Assembly (NCBI GenBank): GCA_032821775.1
Contig: JAVLRN010000011.1
Coordinates: 2,542,001-2,606,000, forward strand
Direction of reading: 5' to 3'
From: Sanguinoderma infundibulare
Lineage: Eukaryota > Basidiomycota > Agaricomycetes > Polyporales > Polyporaceae
Length of the DNA stretch: 64,000 nt
The notes beneath the pieces were generated by a model. That model did not search any database. It saw only the letters and a list, made by a program, of their open reading frames with translations, and was not told where the DNA came from. The position numbers and the translations under genes were made by a program. The first letter of the stretch is position 1; the number at the start of each line of letters is the position of its first letter. This document shows positions 57,701 through 64,000 of the stretch, in pieces.

Positions 57701-58600
57701 CTATTTCGCTCGTAACGACCCGAGCGGAAGTTGACCACCGCATGCACCGTGGCGCGGTGTCTCATTCGAGTAAATGGAGCGTCAACCGCTGAATCCTGCC
57801 GAGCCATGCGCTTGCGGCGTCCTCGCCACTCGGCAATAGTAACGGCAAGAGATGTCCCTTTGGACAACGACGGTCGCGTGAAAAACATGGGCCCCCGACT
57901 CACCCTCGACTCTTTCACAGAACGGATCCTGCCGCATATGTAAAATGTCTGGTTTCACCTGCGTTCGTCCTCGGGCTGACCTCTATTTTTTCGTTCAGAC
58001 TGTCTCACCTCCGATCTACCATGGTCCGAGTCGTTGCTGGTGGACCGAGACGATGTTTGCTGGCGCATAGTTTAGCGGGCTGAGTTCTGTTCCCGCCGTA
58101 TCAGGTCAATTTCCAGCTATCTGGATCGCATGGACGAGGGTACGCGTTTTGGGAAGCCTGGCCATGTCCCTGGGTACTCACGTTCTTTCCTGCCGATCGA
58201 CGTTAGGGGACCCAGTGGGGCGTTTACATTGGCCACGGGACGTCCGAGGTTGACAACAGGAAGTATCACCTTTACAAGGTGCGCTTAGGTGCGGAGCACA
58301 TGCGCTTGACCGGCTGGCTCATTTGGCGTGTTAGATCAACCTCGTCGCAGGCGGGACCGCACTCATCCCGCATTGGCGAGTTATCGATATGGCCCGGGCC
58401 CGGTCTGACTCGCAAGTCTGACAAAATGAAGATCTCGCCGCTCCTCGATAGGTATGCAGTCCTCTGCTATGTTAGGACCTTGGTGCTCATGGTGGTCTCT
58501 CGTTGCGTTCACCCTCTAGCAACAAGATCACAGCGCCGGTGGGCGATATCCTCATGAGCGGTTCAAGGTCATGCACATCCTTACGGAGAACTTGTCACCG
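57700..58600 (+). pseudogene. Decayed amidohydrolase-like 5' region
   Basis: Patches resemble the amidohydrolase-like gene at the right end. The stretch with TTGGACAACGACGGTCGCGTGA (about 57859-57880) and CTCGACTCTTTCAC (57905-57918) matches 62908-62930 and 62944-62962. The AGCGGGCTGA segment (58074-58083) matches 63143-63152. Frames are broken, with a TAA soon after the first block, and no continuous protein is possible. I read it as an old, degenerate partial duplicate. Confidence 0.4.
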
Positions 58601-58919
58601 AGACCTTCCAGTCAGTTCCAACTTCCATCACGCTCGTTTGTGTCGATCACTAGTATTGAAACCATTCGTCATTTATTGTCATGCACATCGTGTTATGCTC
58701 GATAAGGAGGTCACGGAGGAACACTTGAATCACGCGAAGCTAGGCATCGGGCTGCTACTGTGTGGACTGCTGTGGCTGGTCGAGAAGGTAGCGGATTGAG
58801 GGAGATGGGGTTCAGGGAGAGCAAGACTGTGTTCGGATTCTGAGGGGGAGGGGGTATTGGCATCGTTATACCGTAAGACAACCTGCCCATGGGAACAATG
58901 TAAACCTCGATGCAGTCCA
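58601..58919. other. Spacer without supported gene
   Basis: About 320 bp of 3' flank of the HET gene (minus strand); nothing recognised. Confidence 0.4.
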
Positions 58920-60849
58920 TCAGTCCGATACCTCCCGCAAGCTTCCTCGCGCCTGTCCGTCCTCGAATATGGCACTCGCAAATGTCTCCGACGGGATGAC
59001 GGTCCTCCCAATCACGGTGGTGGTACCTGTCCTGGTCTGCGACGCGACCAGGAAACCTTGAACGCGGTACAATGGTGATCGAAGCGGCTCAAGCACCTGC
59101 GGCGTTTGACGATGCGCTTCACCCTCTTCCAGGTGAACCACAGCGAGGATTTTGCCGACAGGCGTCGAGAGGATACAGGGCGAGGCATGGCGAAGGATGA
59201 CATCTGCCGTGGTTATAGACGTTAAGCATATCATGGCAACAAGGAATCGCCGGAGCTCCTCCCCGAAAATGGCCTCCGGAACGTCATTTGCACCTACATG
59301 GGACTCCGATGGATGTGCCTGCTCCTGGGTGACGCTGCCTCCTGCATAGGACCACAGTATGTTTTTCCAAAGGTACGCTTGCACGCGCCCCCGCTCTGTG
59401 CGCACTTGGTCCCTCGGCATTCCCATAGAGGGATCGTATGAATAACCTAACAACCGCTGACGCTCGTCCATTGTCCCCATGCACAGCTTGACGATGCGCG
59501 GCACCTCCGCACGGCTGAGTTGGACATGCTCGACCGTGACTTGCCTGCACATGCAGTAGAGCTTTTCTTCTGCAACTGATCCGATGGGAAACAGTGCTAG
59601 TGGGATGACCGTAAAGCTGTCATATGCCTCGGTGACGTTGTTGGGCTCCTCGACGATCCACGGCGCCATGCTCTCCCTCAGGGACATCGCCGCCGAGTCT
59701 TTCATCATGCCAGTGAGGACCTTCGGTACGATGCGACAATCTTGTTGAACGGAAGCCTGACAGAGTGCATTCGCGACCAGTTCCGGGAAGATCATCGTGC
59801 GCATAGTGGGGGGAGGAATGTAGCTCGGTAGGTCGGGGAAGACAGCCAGGACGTAGTCGCGGGGTTTGGTCGTCGCCCGTGCGCTTTTCCATATCGATCT
59901 AAGTGGATCGTGATGAGCAGCAGGACCGATTCCGCGGCCGTACTTCGCCATGTCGAGGTGATGCCTACCCATGTCACAGTTTGTCAGCACAACTCGAGGT
60001 CAAGAACATTCTGCTGACGGACGCACCGGTACATAAGGTCCACAAGTATACGGATCTCATTTAACGGGGAGAGGACGAGGCCCGCATATGCACATTTATC
60101 TGCCAGGAATACACCGATGGCCACAGTCTTCGCGCCAATATAGTCAGACATCGACTCCGGGTCTTCGCTATGAGACCGATTCTGCTCGCGAGGGCATGGG
60201 ATGAGGTTCAGGGGCACAAAGTCTAGGACCTTCCCATATAGGCCCTCCTGGCGCGTCCACAGCCGCTCGAACCAGGGATCGAAGGACACCATGTGCGGCC
60301 CGCAGAGCTCCGAGTCGGCGTGCTCTAACCCGAGATATATGACCTGGTGCTGGATGGCCTCTTCGTCCAGGTCGGTGCTGTTCACGAGGTCCCTGACGGT
60401 CTTATGCCACTCGGTGCAGATGGGGTGCTCCAGGAGCACTTTGACGCAGCGCGCTGACTTGTAGACGTGGGGGATCGACATCAGCTGGTCTGAGATGGCG
60501 ATGGTCGCGGACTCGGTCTGGTCGATGCAGAAGAGGTCCATCCAGAACCAGTCGGAGCCGCAGATGTCGGGACGTCTGAGGATGGAGAGGATGTCTCGTT
60601 TTCCGGGACTCAACTTGACAACCCCTGGTGACCGGTGAAGGCCGGCCGGTGAGCTCGATCCTGCTTTCTGTGAAGTCTAAATCACACACCAGGGTGACCG
60701 TCGACCACTGTGTCCTGCACTGTCTCCGGTGTGCCCCATACGTGAGAGATCGCGATGTAATCGTCGTCAGTGGTCGCGTTTGGCTTGCGTTCGAGATACA
60801 GGGACTGATCTGCTCTCTGGCTGACACGAAAGAGGTATATGTTGTGCAT
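58920..60849 (-). CDS. HET-domain (heterokaryon-incompatibility-type) protein
   Basis: Exons 60849-60690, 60624-59991 and 59898-58920 encode 590 aa with both junctions in frame. The first exon holds DYIAISHVWGTPETVQD, where ISHVWG is the opening signature of HET domains. The second has FWMDLFCIDQTE, IPHVYKSARCVKVLL and FDPWFERLWTRQEGLYG, the next two conserved blocks. The third starts near TTKPRDYVLAVFPDLPSY, usual just after the HET domain in basidiomycetes. The remaining ~330 residues show no domain I know. HET proteins can trigger cell death when different fungal individuals fuse, or act in self/non-self responses. Many mushroom members have no tested role. There is no NACHT or repeat region. 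Confidence 0.82.
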
Positions 60850-61289
60850 GGTGTGACAATATAGCGACGAGGAGGATTGGATCGAAAGGGGAGTCGCTAG
60901 GCGAAGATGATGGGATGGAAATTACGCTGCAAGCAACTGTCGAGTACGAAAGGACGGCCACAGGCCTGCCAGTGTCCACGCGTCCTCGGATTTGAGGGAG
61001 CAGAGCGTGAACCTTAGTCTTTCTGGATCACAGTCCACGTGGATCCGAATCGACACGCGCACAGCATACGGCCAGCACAAACGGAGCTTGGAGACGATTA
61101 TGCCGAAGTCACTGCAGATTTTACACCCCCAGGATTGGTTCGTGCATAATGGTGCCCTTAGATGAGAGAGACAGAGTTAAGGACATTAATTGTCTTGGTT
61201 TATTTCTATATCCAGCTTCGAATCTCGGCCAATCCCATCCCGACCGATTTGTGTATGACGTCAACCCTCAATGCATAAATGGCCTAGCA
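60850..61289. other. Spacer between HET gene start and BTB pseudogene end
   Basis: 440 bp; contains the HET promoter on the minus strand. No other feature. Confidence 0.45.
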
Positions 61290-62518
61290 AATTACTCAGA
61301 CTTCCGCACCTCGAAGTACCCCGGCAACCTCACCCATAGCTCGCGCCGTGCCTCCGGGAGCCATTGCCGCAGACCGGTTTCGCAATGGAGGCAAAGGCTG
61401 TTCCCAGCACTCCCCCCGAACCCTGGTAACGTGTTGTAATCGAGGCAGTCCTTCAGTGCCTTCCACAGTCAAAAGGGCGCCGCTACCTGGTGACGCACCT
61501 CACAGAAGGTTCACGAGTCTTCTCCGTGCGTGTCTGGACTCACTGCCGCACACCGGTTTCGTAATGGAGGCAGAGACCGTTCCCGGCACTCCCCCCGTTT
61601 TATCCTGGCAACGTTTGTAATCGATGCAGGCCTCGAGTGCCTTCAACGAGTCTCGCATACCCAGAGACACCTCGGGGAAGACGCAGGAGAACACGCGCCG
61701 CAAGAGGATGTAGCACGGGCACTCCTCCGGCTTCCGCTCGACCTCGACATCTGCGCGCACGTGCATCAGAGCCTCAGCGTTTTCCCACCACGGCAGGCAA
61801 GTTTGCAAAGCTAAGATATCAGTGAACGTGTCGTCGTCTCGCCAGACGTTCTTGACATAATGCGCGAGCTTCTTCGTGCCATGGAGAAGATGCAAGAAGT
61901 CGGGGGCCTCGAGGCGCGACTAGCGAGCGGGCAAGTCCGAGTCGAGGCGTCAGCTTGACGGAGCTGGCGCACCTGAAGTAAAGCGGACCAACCTAATAAC
62001 CTCAATCTCGGCCTCACGCCTGTCCCAGTGTTCGAGGGTGAGCCGCCAGTCTTCCTTGACATTGCGGACGAGATGTCCGTGAAGGGCGTCGACGAGGTAG
62101 TTGTCGGAGATGCGAATGGTGGGAGCGATCACGATGAGTGTGTCCGGGTCCCAGCGAGGAGCACTTACTTCGCTGTTGGAAGCTGAATATGCAGGCGAAA
62201 ACATATACAGATGAAGCCATACGTTGGGTTGTAAACGAACGCGGGCAAGCCCGACAGCGCCTCGGCCGTGTTTTCTATCATCTCCACCAAAGGCACGTCG
62301 TCACACAGCTCTCCGTCGAACATGTTTGCGAAGACGGTCGAGTTGTGTCGTGAGACAGGCCTGTGGACGCGGTAGAGCTGATACTAGGGGGGGCGCGAGT
62401 GGGGCTCGGAGTTAGGGTGGGCACCGTTGGTCGACGAGACTTTGGCTACGAGGACGACGTTGCTGTCGGAGAATTACAGCTGCGGGTGGCGTTCTAGGGC
62501 AGTAGTATGTTCCTCCAT
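61290..62518 (-). pseudogene. BTB/POZ gene, broken
   Basis: From an ATG at 62516-62518 the frame reads MEEHTTALERHPQL, then a TAA (62474-62476) where related BTB proteins carry Trp, then FSDSNVVLVA. Further exons on the minus strand hold YRVHRPVSRHNSTVFANMF, DDVPLVEMIENTAEAL, DTLIVIAPTIRISDNYLVDA, ALMHVRADVEVE and DSLKALEACIDYKRC. The true C-terminus appears to be CLHCETGLRQWLPEARREL to LPGYFEV near 61310-61420. About 100 bp of the last part is duplicated in tandem (about 61363-61470 and 61542-61650). The stop plus the duplication make a normal product unlikely. Confidence 0.68.
61363..61652. repeat. Imperfect tandem duplication in BTB pseudogene
   Basis: Two ~105-bp copies, offset about 179 bp, share blocks such as ACCGGTTTCG, AATGGAGGCA and GCACTCCCCCCG. 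They correspond to the C-terminal exon of the BTB gene on the minus strand. Confidence 0.65.
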
Positions 62519-62799
62519 AGTCAAGAGCGTACAGAGACGAGATGGAAATGACAAGCAGGCGGCACCGGGCAAAGGCACATCGACAGTGGTCGTCAAAATC
62601 AAAAATGGATGGCTTCCGGAGCGCTCATACACTAATCCGGCAGATTCCGACAGCCAGACCGCAGGTGGTGATGCACGTGACTCTCCCTCGTTCTTCCGGT
62701 TTGTCGACTCGAAGAGACCGACATGCGAGTTCTTGTTTGCGCATTGGCCCCGGACGAAATCATGGCCCAGTTGAACGACATGCACTGACCACCATGAAG

Positions 62800-64000
62800 T
62801 CTCCTCACCTGCTCCCAGTGCCAGCAGATTCAGACACTCGCGCTTCAAGTCGTGCGGACTGGCGGCCGCGGCGATAATGGTCTTGAAGTCGTCCATGGAG
62901 ACATCCTCTTGGACAACGGCCTTGTGAAGAAAATCGGCAAAATTAGCCCAGACTCTTTCACCGAAGGGTCCGTATACCGCGTTGACGCAACGGACAATGG
63001 GTGTCACCTGGGTTAGTCCTCGCGTTGCCCTGAACCTTTCGTTCAGCTAGTCTAACTCATTTGCCACAGGATCGTTGACCTGTATACCCATATGTAAGGA
63101 CATCACTAGTATACCGAGACGATCTTGGCTGACGAATCCTTAAGCGGGCTGAATTCCGCTCCCGCCCTCTCAGGTCCTACCGATGGCAACTCCAGGAAAG
63201 GTCCTGTCCTCCCGCTGCGCCTTCATTTACGCCAGAAGCTGTACAAACATACATAATCATGTTTGACAGTGGCTGCGTGCGCTCGATGCGCTCAATACCC
63301 ACGATGATGCATACAAGCTCAGCGTTTCCGGCGGTGTCACAGTTCGTGCAGGTCCCCCAGCGCTCTGTCTGTCATTTGTGAACTGACGGAACGTAGACCG
63401 CACTAGTTCTCCCTGGATCTGCCAATGCCATCCGCGGCCAAGCTGCGGTGATCAAGCTTCGTCCAACGGCGGAACGGTCTCCTACATCGTTTCTGCTCGA
63501 GAACCCGTATGAGAAGAACACGACCGTGTACGATCCCAAGCTGTCCTTCCGGTTCAGGCAGATGAAGTGAGCAAATGCGTGACGACATCTATCATTTGAT
63601 CATTTGCTCACGATTGTGGAAGACAGGCTTGCGGAGAGAAACCAGGTTTGTGAAACCCGTATGGTCCATGTAGTTGCACTGATTGTTCTCGTGACAACTA
63701 GACAGGGTGTACTCCGGTACTTGCATGGACACTGCATGGGCATTCCGTCAGGCGTATGTTTGTTCTTCTTACTATGGCCTTCGTCTCACCCGCGGGTCCC
63801 GCGCAGGTATGAAAAGGCTCGCCAAATCAAGGAAGCCCAGGACGAGTACTGTGCTAAGGCCACTCGCGGCGATTGGACCGGACTCGGCGCATATCCGGAA
63901 GACCTCCAGTGGGAAGCTCTAGTCGACGTTCTCCGGGGACGCGTCAAGGTCTGTACTTGGATATTTCTTGTGAGAGCAGCCAGCGGAGAGTTATGGGCAG
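62800..64000 (+). pseudogene. Amidohydrolase-like gene, partial at right edge, probable frameshift
   Basis: Plus-strand pieces in order: RTGGRGDNGLEVVHGDILL and DNGLVKKIG (about 62850-62950); WVSPG joined by an intron to IVDLYTHM (about 62997-63090); LDALNTHDDAYKLSVSGGVT (63270-63340); TALVLPGSANAIRGQAAVIK and LRPTAERSPTS (63397-63490); RVYSGTCMDTAWAFRQA (63706-63750); YEKARQIKEAQDEYC and the rest to about 63948. This is a metal-dependent amidohydrolase-superfamily protein; the HxH-type block is represented by DLYTHM. Between VYRVDA and the WVSPG block the frame shifts by one base (about 62983-62996). The gene is therefore either broken or has a splice I cannot see. It continues beyond the window, so activity cannot be judged. 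Confidence 0.55.

Noticed and set aside
62474..63007. 177-codon minus-strand frame starting MTPIVRCVNAVYG
   Set aside because: Most of it is the antisense of the amidohydrolase-like exons on the plus strand. Only its last ~15 codons belong to the BTB pseudogene start.

Overview
The window is nuclear DNA of a filamentous fungus, most likely an agaricomycete basidiomycete (Polyporales-like; species not determinable). Reasons: almost every gene is cut by many short spliceosomal introns (mostly 50-90 nt, GT-AG, some with TACTAAC- or CTGAC-type branch sites), and the gene families are typical of mushrooms: BTB/POZ proteins with a Cys-rich tail, NRPS-like adenylate-forming reductases, Bem46 hydrolase, HET-domain protein, DPBB/expansin-like secreted protein. 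All exon models were made by eye from splice signals, reading frame and family knowledge. Those given with full exon lists keep frame through every junction.

Layout. 1-5 kb: two tandem minus-strand genes for small membrane proteins resembling the small subunit of serine palmitoyltransferase. 5.9-8.6 kb: a helical-bundle (HeLo/MLKL-NTD-like) protein and a BTB protein, both minus. 8.9-12.7 kb: two divergent ERAD-type genes, an FAF2/Ubx2-like UBA-UAS-UBX protein (minus) and a Cue1-like CUE protein (plus), sharing a 311-bp promoter with a long hairpin. 13.9-14.7 kb: a secreted Ala/Val-rich protein. 15.9-17.7 kb: Bem46 hydrolase. 18.5-22.8 kb: NRPS-like reductase A. 23.5-25.7 kb: S10 serine carboxypeptidase. 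27.0-27.5 kb: small DPBB protein.

27.9-40.9 kb is a transposon-rich accessory block: a 1.6-kb foldback element with 711-bp inverted arms and TA duplications, a carboxypeptidase remnant, and a protein-kinase pseudogene. The pseudogene is split by a complete Ty1/copia retrotransposon (351-bp LTRs, one gag-pol frame with six TGA stops) and by a further 1-kb insertion/replacement carrying tRNA-like promoter boxes. The intact sister kinase lies at 54.2-57.0 kb.

41.3-47.5 kb: NRPS-like reductase B followed by an aldo/keto reductase, a plausible small biosynthetic unit. 48.2-52.5 kb: an inverted duplication whose two arms each carry a two-finger C2H2 protein gene. 52.5-64 kb: a possible F-box remnant, the intact kinase, a decayed amidohydrolase copy, a HET-domain gene, a broken BTB gene, and an amidohydrolase-like gene that runs off the right edge and appears to carry a frameshift.

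No rRNA, CRISPR, plasmid or phage feature was seen and no confident tRNA gene. The strongest themes are repeated local duplication (SPT subunit, reductases, kinase, zinc finger, carboxypeptidase, amidohydrolase) and transition-type decay of the duplicated and mobile copies.
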